A DNA stretch of 64,000 bases from Saprospiraceae bacterium (GTDB lineage: Bacteria > Bacteroidota > Bacteroidia > Chitinophagales > Saprospiraceae), in NCBI GenBank assembly GCA_016722295.1, contig JADKGL010000026.1, positions 124,001 to 188,000 of the forward strand, read 5' to 3'. Under the pieces are notes generated by a model, which was not told where the DNA came from, made no database searches, and was given only the letters and a program-made list of their open reading frames with translations. Numbering within the stretch: position 1 is the stretch's first letter; each line of letters opens with the position of its first letter. Shown here piece by piece: positions 27,825 through 37,505 of this stretch. The position numbers and the translations under genes were made by a program.

Positions 27825-29126
27825 ATGAATATGATATCAACATATGGAGAAGCAATGGATTATATGTATGCGCAATTGCCCATGTTTCACCGACAAGGAG
27901 CCGCTGCTTATCGAAAAGATTTACACAATACCATTGCACTTTTAGATGCGATCGGCAATCCTCAAATGCATATTCAATGCATCCATGTAGCAGGGACTAA
28001 TGGTAAAGGTTCAGTCTCACATATGATCGCATCTGTATTGCAAGAAAAAGGAATGAAGATAGGTCTATACACATCACCACATTATAGAATTTTTCAAGAG
28101 CGAATCAAAATTAATGGTAAGTATATTACTGAAGAATTTATTATAGATTTCCTGAATGCGAATCGACTCATTATTGAAAAAATAAATCCATCTTTTTTTG
28201 AATTGACTGTTGCCTTAGCGTTTTTATATTTCAAAAAAGAAAAAATAGATATAGCAGTAATTGAAACTGGATTAGGTGGTCGACTTGATTCTACGAATGT
28301 CATTGTTCCTCTTTTAAGTGTAATCACAAATATCAGTTTTGATCACAGCGATTTACTTGGTGATACATTGGATAAAATCGCAACTGAAAAAGCTGGTATT
28401 ATTAAAAAAAATGTTCCCGTTTTAATAGGAAGAAATCAAAAAGAACTAATGCCTATTTTTAACGTAAAAGCAAAGCAAGAAAATGCAATGATTTATTATG
28501 CAAATGATCTTGTATGCTTTTCCGAAAAGAAAAAATTGGACCTCCATTCGAAATTAGAAGTAGAATCAATAGATCCACTCTTAAACTTTTCCTTCTCTCC
28601 CGATTTAAAAGGTATTTATCAAATTGAAAATTACCTTACAGCACTTGCCGCCACTTACGTTTTAAATAATAAATGCAATTTTAAACTCTCAAAAAAAGCC
28701 ATTAAAAATGGTTTAGAAAATGTAACTAAAAATGCAAACATCATCGGCAGATGGCAAAAATTGAAAACGTCTCGTCCCAGTTTTGCAGAGAGTGCACACA
28801 ATGAAGATGGGATTCAAATGTTACTACTTCAAATTAAATCCTTGTCTTATACAAAATTACACATCATCCTTGGATTTGTTAAAGACAAAAACATTGATAA
28901 AATTCTAGATCTTCTTCCCAAAGATGCAAAATACTATTTTGTTGCAGCCAAAATACCTCGCGCATTAGATGCAAATGAACTAATGCTAAAAGCAAAAGAA
29001 AAAGGACTACAAGGAAAATCCTATAGTAGCGTAAAATCAGCCTTTAGTGCTTCTCAGCGCAGTCGAACGTATGGTGATGTAGTTATTGTAACAGGAAGTA
29101 TTTTTGTTGTAGCCGAAATCGTCTAA
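27825..29126 (+). CDS. folC: Bifunctional folylpolyglutamate synthase/dihydrofolate synthase
   Basis: Adds glutamate to dihydropteroate and folates; Mur-ligase fold. 433 residues. The ATP loop HVAGTNGKGSVSHMI is at 54-68, followed by TSPHYRIFQERIKING (the folate/Mg loop). VIETGLGGRLDSTNV is near 147-161, ITNISFDHSDLLGDTLDKIATEKAGIIK near 167-194, and the C-terminal domain has the SAHNEDGIQMLL motif. It starts 2 bases after the preceding stop and converges with pepP with a 6-base gap and no visible terminator. Confidence 0.95.
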   Translation: MNMISTYGEAMDYMYAQLPMFHRQGAAAYRKDLHNTIALLDAIGNPQMHIQCIHVAGTNGKGSVSHMIASVLQEKGMKIGLYTSPHYRIFQERIKINGKYITEEFIIDFLNANRLIIEKINPSFFELTVALAFLYFKKEKIDIAVIETGLGGRLDSTNVIVPLLSVITNISFDHSDLLGDTLDKIATEKAGIIKKNVPVLIGRNQKELMPIFNVKAKQENAMIYYANDLVCFSEKKKLDLHSKLEVESIDPLLNFSFSPDLKGIYQIENYLTALAATYVLNNKCNFKLSKKAIKNGLENVTKNANIIGRWQKLKTSRPSFAESAHNEDGIQMLLLQIKSLSYTKLHIILGFVKDKNIDKILDLLPKDAKYYFVAAKIPRALDANELMLKAKEKGLQGKSYSSVKSAFSASQRSRTYGDVVIVTGSIFVVAEIV

Positions 29127-29132
29127 TTCTGT

Positions 29133-30905
29133 TTAATAAGCGCTGCATTTTTCTTTTAACCATTGTTTTTGCTCATCATCCAACATTGGTGATATTTTTT
29201 TATAACAACGTTTGTGATAGTCGTTCAACCATTTTCGATAGTCAGGACCAAATGATTTTCTGTCAATAAGTTTTGTATCAATTGGAAACAATGTAACATT
29301 TTCAAATGCTAAAAAATCATTTGCATGTGCTATGGTCAAAACCAAATTTTCTATACGTATACCATGACTTCCCTCTTTATAAAATCCTGGTTCATTGGAG
29401 GTCAACATACCAGGTAACAACTCAGAACTACCTCTTTGATTCCATGCCGAAACTATGCCTTGAGGTGGCTCATGGACATTCATGAAAAAACCTACTCCAT
29501 GACCTGTACCATGACCATAATTTAATCCCAACTTCCAGAGATGTTGTCTTGCAAATGCATCTATTTGAATTCCTTTTGTCCCTTTTGGAAATACTAATTT
29601 ACAAACATCAATATGGCCTTTTAATACTGCTGTGTAATGTGACTTAATGTCGTCACTAACTTCACTTAATGCTATCGTTCGAGTAATGTCTGTTGTCCCA
29701 TCGAGATATTGTCCACCTGAATCGATTAACAAAATTCCTTCTGGTTTTATTTTTGATGAAGTCTTTTCATCTGGTCTGTAATGTATGATTGCTCCATTAC
29801 CACGATATCCAACTATAGCAAAAAAACTTTCACTTACATAATGTGGCATACTTGCTCTAGATGATGCTATTTTTTGAGCGAGATCATACTCTGTTGGATT
29901 TTTGCCACTCTTCAATTCATTTTCTAACCACATGAAAGCCTTCACCAATGCAGCGCCATCTTTCGCCATGACTTGTCTGATGTGTTTGCATTCTTTTTCA
30001 TTCTTCACTGCTTTACTCAACATGACAGCACTTGGTTTTGCAATCATAGAATTTTTTGGAAGAGCTAGAGCTAATTTAGCATTCATTGTGCTTTGATCTA
30101 TCCATATTTTTTTATTAGAAATGCTTGAAATGTATTGACTTATATTCTCATAAGGCATCAAACTAATTCCGTCTTTTTCTAAGATTATTTTTAGCTCAGG
30201 TGTAATTTTTTTTGAATTAATAAATAGAATTGTATTTTTTTTCTCAACTACGACATATCCTATAAAAACTGGATTACATTCGACATCCTTCCCTCTAAGG
30301 TTGAGTAAATGAGCGACTTCATCCAAAGCTGATAATAAAATAAAATCAGCCCCTGCCTTTTCCATTTCATGTCGCAGTTCTTTCAACTTTTCCTTTCTTG
30401 ACTTACCGGCAAACTTTACTTCATGTTCATAAATTGCTGCTTCGCTGAGTTTGGGTCTATCTTTCCAAATTGTTTCAAAAAGATCACCTGAGTCTTTTAG
30501 AATTATGCCTTTTTCGCTAAAAAGTCGATCAAACTGTTCAATTTGGCCTAAGGAAAAGCATTGAAAATCACAGCCCACAACCTGACCTGATTTTAGATTT
30601 GAACACAACCAATCAATATACTCTGCTTGGGTTTGTACCAAAAGTTTATGTAATGTAAATCCAGATACCGCCAATTCTGTTTCTGCTTGAAGAAAATAGC
30701 GGACATCTGTCCAAAGTCCTATATGTTCTTGAGTGATTACTGCTGTTCCTGCTGAACCCGTAAATCCACTTATCCAAGTCCTTGTTTGCCAGTAACTAGG
30801 TGGATATTCACTTTGGTGAGGATCTGCTGTTCCGACAAGATATGCATCTATTGATTTCGCCTTCATTTGGTTCCGAATCCCTACAATTTTATCTTTTGCG
30901 CTCAT
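29133..30905 (-). CDS. pepP: Aminopeptidase P family protein (M24B)
   Basis: Removes an N-terminal residue before proline. 590 residues, the long three-domain type with two creatinase-like N-terminal domains. The pita-bread domain has the five metal ligands: Asp pair in LIDSGGQYLDGTTDITRT (about 393-410), His in YGHGTGHGVGFFMNVHEPPQG (about 464-484), Glu in TSNEPGFYKEGSHGIRIENL (first Glu) and the Glu of RIEN. No signal peptide, so cytoplasmic. Confidence 0.94.
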   Translation of the reverse strand: MSAKDKIVGIRNQMKAKSIDAYLVGTADPHQSEYPPSYWQTRTWISGFTGSAGTAVITQEHIGLWTDVRYFLQAETELAVSGFTLHKLLVQTQAEYIDWLCSNLKSGQVVGCDFQCFSLGQIEQFDRLFSEKGIILKDSGDLFETIWKDRPKLSEAAIYEHEVKFAGKSRKEKLKELRHEMEKAGADFILLSALDEVAHLLNLRGKDVECNPVFIGYVVVEKKNTILFINSKKITPELKIILEKDGISLMPYENISQYISSISNKKIWIDQSTMNAKLALALPKNSMIAKPSAVMLSKAVKNEKECKHIRQVMAKDGAALVKAFMWLENELKSGKNPTEYDLAQKIASSRASMPHYVSESFFAIVGYRGNGAIIHYRPDEKTSSKIKPEGILLIDSGGQYLDGTTDITRTIALSEVSDDIKSHYTAVLKGHIDVCKLVFPKGTKGIQIDAFARQHLWKLGLNYGHGTGHGVGFFMNVHEPPQGIVSAWNQRGSSELLPGMLTSNEPGFYKEGSHGIRIENLVLTIAHANDFLAFENVTLFPIDTKLIDRKSFGPDYRKWLNDYHKRCYKKISPMLDDEQKQWLKEKCSAY

Positions 30906-30955
30906 TAATTTAAATTTATATATTAAAATATTTTATAATATGAAATAGTTTTACC

Positions 30956-30963
30956 TATATTTG
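30956..30963 (+). promoter_or_regulatory. -7 promoter box of rpoN
   Basis: TATATTTG matches TAnnTTTG, 87 bases before the rpoN ATG; no convincing -33 TTG. Confidence 0.5.
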
Positions 30964-31050
30964 TACCTGAAAAGTAAAGATAAGCTGTCTATGGCAGTAA
31001 ACTAAATTTTTCAAAATCTTGTTTTCAATAATTATATAGGTGTAGTAAGT

Positions 31051-32631
31051 ATGTTAAAACAGAGTTTAAGTCAAAAAATGCTTCAAAAGCTGTCTCCACA
31101 GCAAATTCAACTTATGAAGTTATTACAGATCCCTACTGCTGTATTGGACCAAAGAATCCAGGAAGAACTTGAGGCTAATCCCGCATTAGAAGAAGGTGAT
31201 AATGAAGAAGAAGTTTTTGACAGTTATGAAAAAACTGATGATGGCTCAAACGATGCCGAAATTGATGAAGAATTTGAAAAAGATGATTATGAGAAAGACG
31301 ATTTTTTAGAGACGGATTCAATCCATTCCAATGAAAGCGGACAAACCGATTTTGAGGATTATCTGAATCAATATATGGATGACGATACTGCATCCTACCG
31401 TTACAAAGCTGATGACTATAATGGAGATGCAGAAGAAAATAAAACGATACCGATTGCAATAGAAAACACGTTTCACGATCACCTTGAAAAACAGATCGGT
31501 CTGCTGAATTTAAAGAGCGAAGATCAATATAAGATTGCTCTGCAGATCATCGGGAGTATTGACGATGATGGCTATCTACGGCGAGAGCCAAATGCCATCA
31601 TCGATGATCTCGTTTTTTCTCAAAATTTAGATACCAACGAACGAGAAATCAACAGTATTCTTACAAAAATTCAAGCCTTTGATCCACCAGGTGTAGGAGC
31701 GAGAAATTTAAGAGAATGTCTCATCATTCAGATCCGACTAAAACAAAAACCTGAGGTTAAAAAAATGCAGATGAAAGTGTACAAACTTTCTGAGCTCATT
31801 TTAGAAAAATATTTTGAAGAATTCACTAAAAAACACTACGTTAGATTGCAGCGGGCACTTGGCCTAACTGAACCACAGTTGAAAGTTGCTATAGATGAGA
31901 TCTTAAAGCTAAATCCTAAGCCTTCTTCTGGCTACGTGGATCCAAGTCATGGAAGCTCCGGATCTGGTCAGTTTATTGTGCCTGATTTCACCGTGTTAAA
32001 TCGCGATGGTGAATTAGAGCTTTCTCTAAATTCACGCAATGCACCAGACCTTCGGATCAATGATCAATATCTCGACATGTTGAGATCCTACAATGACCAT
32101 AAAAAAAATGGATCAAATGGCAGAAAAGAAAAAGAAGCTATCCTTTTTATAAAACAAAAAATAGAAGGCGCTAAATGGTTTATCGACGCTATAAAGCAAC
32201 GCCAAGATACATTGTATAGAACAATGTACGCTATTATGCAATATCAACAAGAATACTTCTTTACTGGAGATCAGAAAAAATTAAAACCAATGATTTTGAA
32301 AGACATTTCTGAGATCACTAGTCTTGATATTTCTACTGTTTCTCGAGTGGCAAATAGTAAATACGTACAAACTGAGTTTGGCACAAAAAGAATTAAAGAA
32401 TTTTTCTCTGAATCACTTCAAAATGAAGAAGGCGATGAAGTATCAACATTAGAGGTGAAAAAAATCCTTTCTGAACTAATCGGTACAGAAAGTAAAAAGA
32501 AACCATTTAGCGATGAAAAGCTAAAAGAAATGTTGATGCGTAAAGGCTATAATATCGCAAGACGAACTATTGCAAAATACCGCGAACAGCTCAATATTCC
32601 GGTTGCAAGACTCAGAAAAGAGCTAGTTTAG
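31051..32631 (+). CDS. rpoN: RNA polymerase sigma-54 factor
   Basis: Alternative sigma factor that needs an AAA+ enhancer-binding activator. 526 residues. Region I is a typical Gln/Leu-rich activator-interaction segment (MLKQSLSQKMLQKLSPQQIQLMKLLQIP...EELEANPALEE, 1-48). A strongly acidic region II follows (about 50-130), then the core-binding domain, and the DNA-binding domain ends with the RpoN box ARRTIAKYRE at 503-512. No sigma-54 activator gene is in the window. Confidence 0.97.
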   Translation: MLKQSLSQKMLQKLSPQQIQLMKLLQIPTAVLDQRIQEELEANPALEEGDNEEEVFDSYEKTDDGSNDAEIDEEFEKDDYEKDDFLETDSIHSNESGQTDFEDYLNQYMDDDTASYRYKADDYNGDAEENKTIPIAIENTFHDHLEKQIGLLNLKSEDQYKIALQIIGSIDDDGYLRREPNAIIDDLVFSQNLDTNEREINSILTKIQAFDPPGVGARNLRECLIIQIRLKQKPEVKKMQMKVYKLSELILEKYFEEFTKKHYVRLQRALGLTEPQLKVAIDEILKLNPKPSSGYVDPSHGSSGSGQFIVPDFTVLNRDGELELSLNSRNAPDLRINDQYLDMLRSYNDHKKNGSNGRKEKEAILFIKQKIEGAKWFIDAIKQRQDTLYRTMYAIMQYQQEYFFTGDQKKLKPMILKDISEITSLDISTVSRVANSKYVQTEFGTKRIKEFFSESLQNEEGDEVSTLEVKKILSELIGTESKKKPFSDEKLKEMLMRKGYNIARRTIAKYREQLNIPVARLRKELV

Positions 32632-32811
32632 ATCTAAAAATATAGAATTAAGCTTTATTTTCCATTAGATTTTATTAAAATATAAGTCTTAAATTTCACT
32701 TTTGGCACAATATTGTCAATAAGTAGTTAAATACATTAAACTAATTTGTAATTCCTTTCTACAAAAGGGATATTAGTCATTAACTTTACGCATTTAAATC
32801 CAATAAGTAAA

Positions 32812-34785
32812 ATGAATTTAGCTAAGTTTATAACTCTACTATTTGTATTGCCAAATTTCCTCATTGGCCAATCTTCAGATCCTGTATTGTTCAAGGTAGC
32901 TGGAAATCCTATACACGTTTCAGAGTTCGAGTATATCTACAATAAAAACAATGGTAAAGACGCAGATTTTAGTAAAAAATCTCTAGAGGATTACCTCAAT
33001 CTTTATACAAAATTCAAATTAAAAGTACAAGCTGCTCGAGATATGCGTCTCGATACAGTACCAGCATTAATCAAAGAATTAGAAGGATATCGTCAACAAT
33101 TGACCTCCAATTATTTAAACGATAAAGAAGTCACAGATAGATTGGCTAGAGAAGTTTATGAAAGACAAAAGAAAGACCTTTTATTAAGCCACATTTTAAT
33201 CTCTCTCAATAACAATCCTACTCCTGCTGATACATTAAAGGCATTTAATCAAATTAATGACATTTATCAGAAAATAAAAAGTGGAATGGCTTTTAGTGAA
33301 GCGGCTAAAACATATTCTAATGATGTTAACTCAGCTCGTACTGGTGGAATTTTAGGTTGGTTTAGTGCGATGATGCCAGATGGTTTCTACGCTTTGGAAA
33401 ATGCTGCTTATGCTATTTCAGAACAAGGGAGCTTTTCATATTCTGCACCAGTGAGATCAAGACTAGGTTATCATATTTTAAAATTAGAAAAAGAGAGACC
33501 AGCGCGAAGAAAAATTGAAGCAGCTCATATCTTAATCAAGAAAAAAATAAAAGGATATCCTGATGAACTTGCAAAAAGAAAAGCTGACTCACTTTACACA
33601 TTAATAAAAGCAGGCAATAGTTTTGAAGAATTCGCCCGACTACATAGCGATGATAAAACCTCTTCTCATCAAGGTGGAAATATCGGATATTTTGCAATCA
33701 ATCAATACGAACAAAATTTTGAAGATGCTGCACATGCTTTAAAAGCGAATGGAGATTATTCAAGTCCCGTTGAAACTAATATAGGTTACCATATTATTAA
33801 ACGTCTCAATAAAGAAGATGAATTACCTTATGATCGCGCAAAACGTAAAATCCAAGCAGACATCACTCGTGATTCAAGATTCACTTTAGCTCAGGGCACA
33901 TTAATCGAAAAGATAAAAACTGAAGCAAAATTCAATTACAATAAAGAAGCATTCAATCGTTTAGTGAATTTGATGGATAGCAATTTCTTTACTTACAAAT
34001 GGAAAGTTCCTGATAATCTAGTCAAAGAAAAACTATGCACATTAGGCAAATTAGATTTCTCTACTGATCAATTCATGGATCATGTCAAATCAAATACAAG
34101 AATGCGCCTTCAAGGAGCAGAAGACAACAATGTGAGAAATGCAATGCAAAACTTATTTGATGATTTCATTTCTCAAAAGTGCTTACAGTATGAAGAGGGA
34201 AGATTAGAAGACAAATATCCTGATTTCAAATCTCTCATGAGAGAATATCGAGAAGGGATATTACTTTTCGAAGCAACAAAAAATGTCGTTTGGGACAAAG
34301 CTTCTGAAGATACTTTGGGATTAAAAATATTTTATGACAAAAACAAAAGTCGATATCTTTGGGATGAACGAGCTGTTATATTATCAGTTACAATCGATAC
34401 AAACAATACAAAGATTGCAGAAAAAATTTATAACAAACACAAAGGAACAAGTATCGATAAATTGATTTCTAAATTTGATAAAAAGAAATCGTTTCTTTCT
34501 TTTCAAAAAAATATCGTGGAGAAAAAATCAACTGACTCTTATGTTGGTTTAAATTTCCAAAAGGGGTTCATGAGTCCTCTTGATAAAGATAAAATCAATG
34601 AAAATTATCACTATAGAAAAATTGAAACAATACTTCCTTCTGGACAAAAATCATTAGATGAGGCAAGAGGTTATATCATTGCAGATTATCAAGAATATTT
34701 AGAAGGACTTTGGACTGATGAGCTAAAAGCAAAATACAAAGTAGAATTAAATGAATCTGTTTTTAATTCTTTAATTAAAAAATAA
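32812..34785 (+). CDS. Periplasmic peptidylprolyl isomerase with two parvulin domains
   Basis: 657 residues with a signal peptide (MNLAKFITLLFVLPNFLIGQ). A SurA-like N-terminal helical part precedes two parvulin (rotamase) domains: about 123-230 (LLSHILISL ... GGILGWFSAMMPDGF ... RLGYHILKLEKE) and about 238-345 (AAHILIKKKI ... HQGGNIGYFAINQYEQNFEDAA ... IGYHIIKRL). A long C-terminal region of unknown fold follows. Expected to fold outer-membrane proteins. First of three consecutive chaperone genes. Confidence 0.88.
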   Translation: MNLAKFITLLFVLPNFLIGQSSDPVLFKVAGNPIHVSEFEYIYNKNNGKDADFSKKSLEDYLNLYTKFKLKVQAARDMRLDTVPALIKELEGYRQQLTSNYLNDKEVTDRLAREVYERQKKDLLLSHILISLNNNPTPADTLKAFNQINDIYQKIKSGMAFSEAAKTYSNDVNSARTGGILGWFSAMMPDGFYALENAAYAISEQGSFSYSAPVRSRLGYHILKLEKERPARRKIEAAHILIKKKIKGYPDELAKRKADSLYTLIKAGNSFEEFARLHSDDKTSSHQGGNIGYFAINQYEQNFEDAAHALKANGDYSSPVETNIGYHIIKRLNKEDELPYDRAKRKIQADITRDSRFTLAQGTLIEKIKTEAKFNYNKEAFNRLVNLMDSNFFTYKWKVPDNLVKEKLCTLGKLDFSTDQFMDHVKSNTRMRLQGAEDNNVRNAMQNLFDDFISQKCLQYEEGRLEDKYPDFKSLMREYREGILLFEATKNVVWDKASEDTLGLKIFYDKNKSRYLWDERAVILSVTIDTNNTKIAEKIYNKHKGTSIDKLISKFDKKKSFLSFQKNIVEKKSTDSYVGLNFQKGFMSPLDKDKINENYHYRKIETILPSGQKSLDEARGYIIADYQEYLEGLWTDELKAKYKVELNESVFNSLIKK

Positions 34786-34799
34786 TCGAAATACGATTT

Positions 34800-35648
34800 A
34801 TGGATATCAAAATCATTGTATGCATTTGGATATCCGTATGCATTTTTTCTTGCCAAAGTAAAAACGATATTTCTATTACTAAAGATCAAGGGAAAAAACT
34901 AGCAAGTTATAAATCGACTACCTTATACCAAAATGATTTGATAGAACAGTCTGCATTCAAATATGAAGATAGTGCTGCAATTCCTGCATCAGAAATTGAA
35001 TCTTGGCTCAAAAATCAAATACTCTTAGATGAAGCAAAATCCTTTGTAGAAGATAAAAGCGAGATTGATAAATTGGTTGACGATTATAAAAACTCATTGT
35101 ACATTCATCGATATGAAACAAAATTAATTCAAGAAAAACTGGATAGTACAATCAAAGATGAGGAACTCATCAAATACTATCAAAGCAACAAAGCTGATTA
35201 TAAACTCGAGGATTCTTATGTCAGAATATTATTCCTAAAAATTCCTAAAAAAGCTAAAGCAGATAAAAATATTGAAACATGGATGAAAGAATCTACTAGT
35301 GTAGATCTTTTTCACTTGAGAAAATTTTGTGATAATATCGCAGAACAATGCTTCCTAAGTCCAAGTACTTGGATTAAATGGAAGGACATTCAAATTCATG
35401 TACCAAGTAAATTAATCAATTCCAACTCGCTTCATAGTGGTTTGTATAGAGAATTTGCAGACTTTGAATATTCTTTTTTTATTAAAATCATAGAAGTAAT
35501 TAAACCAAATCAAGAGCCTCCAATTTCTTATATTAAAGAAAAAGCAATGAATACCATTCTTCACAAAAGAAAATTACTGCTTTTAGATAATATTAAACGC
35601 GAACTTTACGATAAAGAAGTACAAAATAAAAATATCAAATTTTATTAA
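34800..35648 (+). CDS. SurA-related lipoprotein without an obvious parvulin domain
   Basis: 282 residues. The lipoprotein signal has lipobox CIFSC near residue 18. The helical N-terminal portion (residues about 50-130: WLKNQILLDEAKSFVEDKS and IKDEELIKYYQSNKADYKLEDSYVRILFLKIP) resembles the chaperone module of SurA/PrsA-type proteins. The expected parvulin glycine-rich motif is not seen, so isomerase activity is doubtful. It sits 14 bases after one PPIase gene and 45 before surA, which supports a role in outer-membrane protein biogenesis. Confidence 0.7.
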   Translation: MDIKIIVCIWISVCIFSCQSKNDISITKDQGKKLASYKSTTLYQNDLIEQSAFKYEDSAAIPASEIESWLKNQILLDEAKSFVEDKSEIDKLVDDYKNSLYIHRYETKLIQEKLDSTIKDEELIKYYQSNKADYKLEDSYVRILFLKIPKKAKADKNIETWMKESTSVDLFHLRKFCDNIAEQCFLSPSTWIKWKDIQIHVPSKLINSNSLHSGLYREFADFEYSFFIKIIEVIKPNQEPPISYIKEKAMNTILHKRKLLLLDNIKRELYDKEVQNKNIKFY

Positions 35649-35693
35649 AATACAAATCAGGGTCATTCATTTGACTTAAACGATTGAAATAAT

Positions 35694-37049
35694 ATGAAAA
35701 ATATAAAGTTGAATTTAAATTTACTAGTAATACTAACATTTTTTTGTGTTGCAAAAATAACTGCTCAAGCAACCGTTGTAGATGGGATTATTGCAAAAAT
35801 TGGGGGAGAAATTTTGCTATATTCTGAATGGCAAGAACAAATAGCATATATCAAAGAAAAACAAGCGCTTTTATCTGATGAAGACAAATGTGGTATACTT
35901 CAAAATATGTTGGTTCAAAAATTTTTAATTCATCAAGCAAAAGTAGATTCAATTGAAGTAAAGGATGAAGAGGTAGAATCGCAACTTACTGTTCGTATTG
36001 ATCAAATTCTTGGTTATATGAATAACGATGTACAAAAATTTGAAGAGTATTACGGTCAGCCTGTAAATAAAGTTAAAGAACGATTTCGAGAAGATATAAA
36101 AAATCAACTACTTACCGAGAGAATGCAAAATAAGATTACAGGCGAAATCTCCTTAACACCTAAGGAAGTTCAAGAATTTTTTAATAAAATCCCAAAAGAT
36201 AGTTTACCTTATCTCAATGCAGAAGTTGAAATCGCCGAGATCAATCATTTGCCTAAAATAAATAAAACACAAGAACGTCTTGCTAAAGAAAAACTAGAAA
36301 AAATTCTAGAGCGAATAAAAGTAGGTGAAGATTTTGGCAAATTAGCTGCATTATATTCTGATGATCCAGGATCAGCCAAAAATCAAGGAGAGCTAGGTTG
36401 GGTAAAAAGAGGTAATCTAGTCCCTGAATTCGAAGCTGCTGCTTACAATTTAGAGAAGGATCAAATTTCAAATATTGTTCAAACGGAATATGGTTTTCAT
36501 ATTATCAAATTAATAGGCAGAAGAGGAAACTCTATTTCGGCAAAACATATTTTAATAAAACCGAAATTTGAAACCTCTGACTATGAGCAGGCTGAAAAAT
36601 ATTTAGATTCTATCCGAACAGTTATAATAAAAGATACTTTAATTTTTGAAGCTGCGGTAAGAGCTTTTTCCAATAACAAGTCAGAAAGTTTTAACAATGG
36701 AGGAAGGATTTTAAATCCTAAAACAGGAACTAGCTATATTGAAACTGGAGACCTAGATCCCGATGTGTATTTTGCTATTGAATCGATGAAACCAGGTGAA
36801 ATATCGAAAGTTTTTAGCAGTGTTGACCAGGAAGGTAAAAAAACATACCGCATTATTAAGTTATTATCCCGAACCAGTCCTCATAAAGCCAATCTAAAGC
36901 AAGATTATGCTAGAATACAACTAGCAGCACAAGAGCAGAAAAAGAATGAAATTTTTCAAAATTGGATTGCAAAAAAACTTCCCTCAATATTTTCAGAGAT
37001 AGATCCAAAAATAGAGATGATCTGTCCAGGAATTGGTAGTTTTAATTAG
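35694..37049 (+). CDS. surA: SurA-like periplasmic chaperone/peptidylprolyl isomerase
   Basis: 451 residues. A signal peptide (ends ...VAKITAQ) is followed by the SurA N-terminal chaperone module (VVDGIIAKIGGEILLYSEWQEQI, about 27-49; LVQKFLIHQAK near 76). First parvulin domain is about 175-280 (DDPGSAKNQGELGWVKRGNLVPEFEAAAYNL ... YGFHIIKLIGRRG). A second, degenerate one follows (about 285-395, SAKHILIKPKFE ... NNGGRILNPKTG). The architecture matches SurA. Confidence 0.9.
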   Translation: MKNIKLNLNLLVILTFFCVAKITAQATVVDGIIAKIGGEILLYSEWQEQIAYIKEKQALLSDEDKCGILQNMLVQKFLIHQAKVDSIEVKDEEVESQLTVRIDQILGYMNNDVQKFEEYYGQPVNKVKERFREDIKNQLLTERMQNKITGEISLTPKEVQEFFNKIPKDSLPYLNAEVEIAEINHLPKINKTQERLAKEKLEKILERIKVGEDFGKLAALYSDDPGSAKNQGELGWVKRGNLVPEFEAAAYNLEKDQISNIVQTEYGFHIIKLIGRRGNSISAKHILIKPKFETSDYEQAEKYLDSIRTVIIKDTLIFEAAVRAFSNNKSESFNNGGRILNPKTGTSYIETGDLDPDVYFAIESMKPGEISKVFSSVDQEGKKTYRIIKLLSRTSPHKANLKQDYARIQLAAQEQKKNEIFQNWIAKKLPSIFSEIDPKIEMICPGIGSFN

Positions 37050-37505
37050 GGCTTAATAAGTAAATTGGCTTTTTTTAACTATAAAGTAAATTCAATACGA
37101 ATTATCGATGCCTCGTAGACAATTTAGATTTTATATTACAATATTGCGTTGTAAAAATTCTTTGAATCAATGAGTGGAGTGAAGCAATCAAGTGAACGAT
37201 TTCAATTGATAATCAAAGAATTGTCTATTCTTTGAACAACCTGTGCCCTTTCTTTTGATTCGTTTTCTTTGATTAGTAAAAGCCACATTAAGGAAAAAAT
37301 TTGAGAACAGAATGAAGAGTTATATGATTCAGATATTCTTGTTGTTTCTTTTTAATCCAGTTTTTAGATCCAGTTTTGGGGTTAAATCCTATTGTCAAAT
37401 TGCGAACTATTAAACAGTCAAATCCTTTGTCTTCAAATAAGTATCCTTAATTTTTCTTTTCAAATTTTTTCCACTCACTGACATTCCTAAATCCAGTCCA
37501 TGCAT
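37050..37505. other. 456-base interval with alternative hairpin arms, no gene seen
   Basis: No coding frame is convincing. The sequence ATTCTTTGA occurs at 37157-37165 and 37227-37235, and its complement TCAAAGAAT at 37213-37221. The middle arm can therefore pair with either outer arm; the left pairing extends to 37157-37171 with 37205-37221 with a small bulge. No T run follows, so it is not a standard terminator. Nothing else recognised. Confidence 0.45.

Noticed and set aside
32701..32720. TTGGCACAATATTGTC just after rpoN resembles a sigma-54 promoter
   Set aside because: The spacing between the GGCAC and TTG elements is one base short (N4, not N5) and the -12 GC is missing (TTGT), so it does not fit the consensus.
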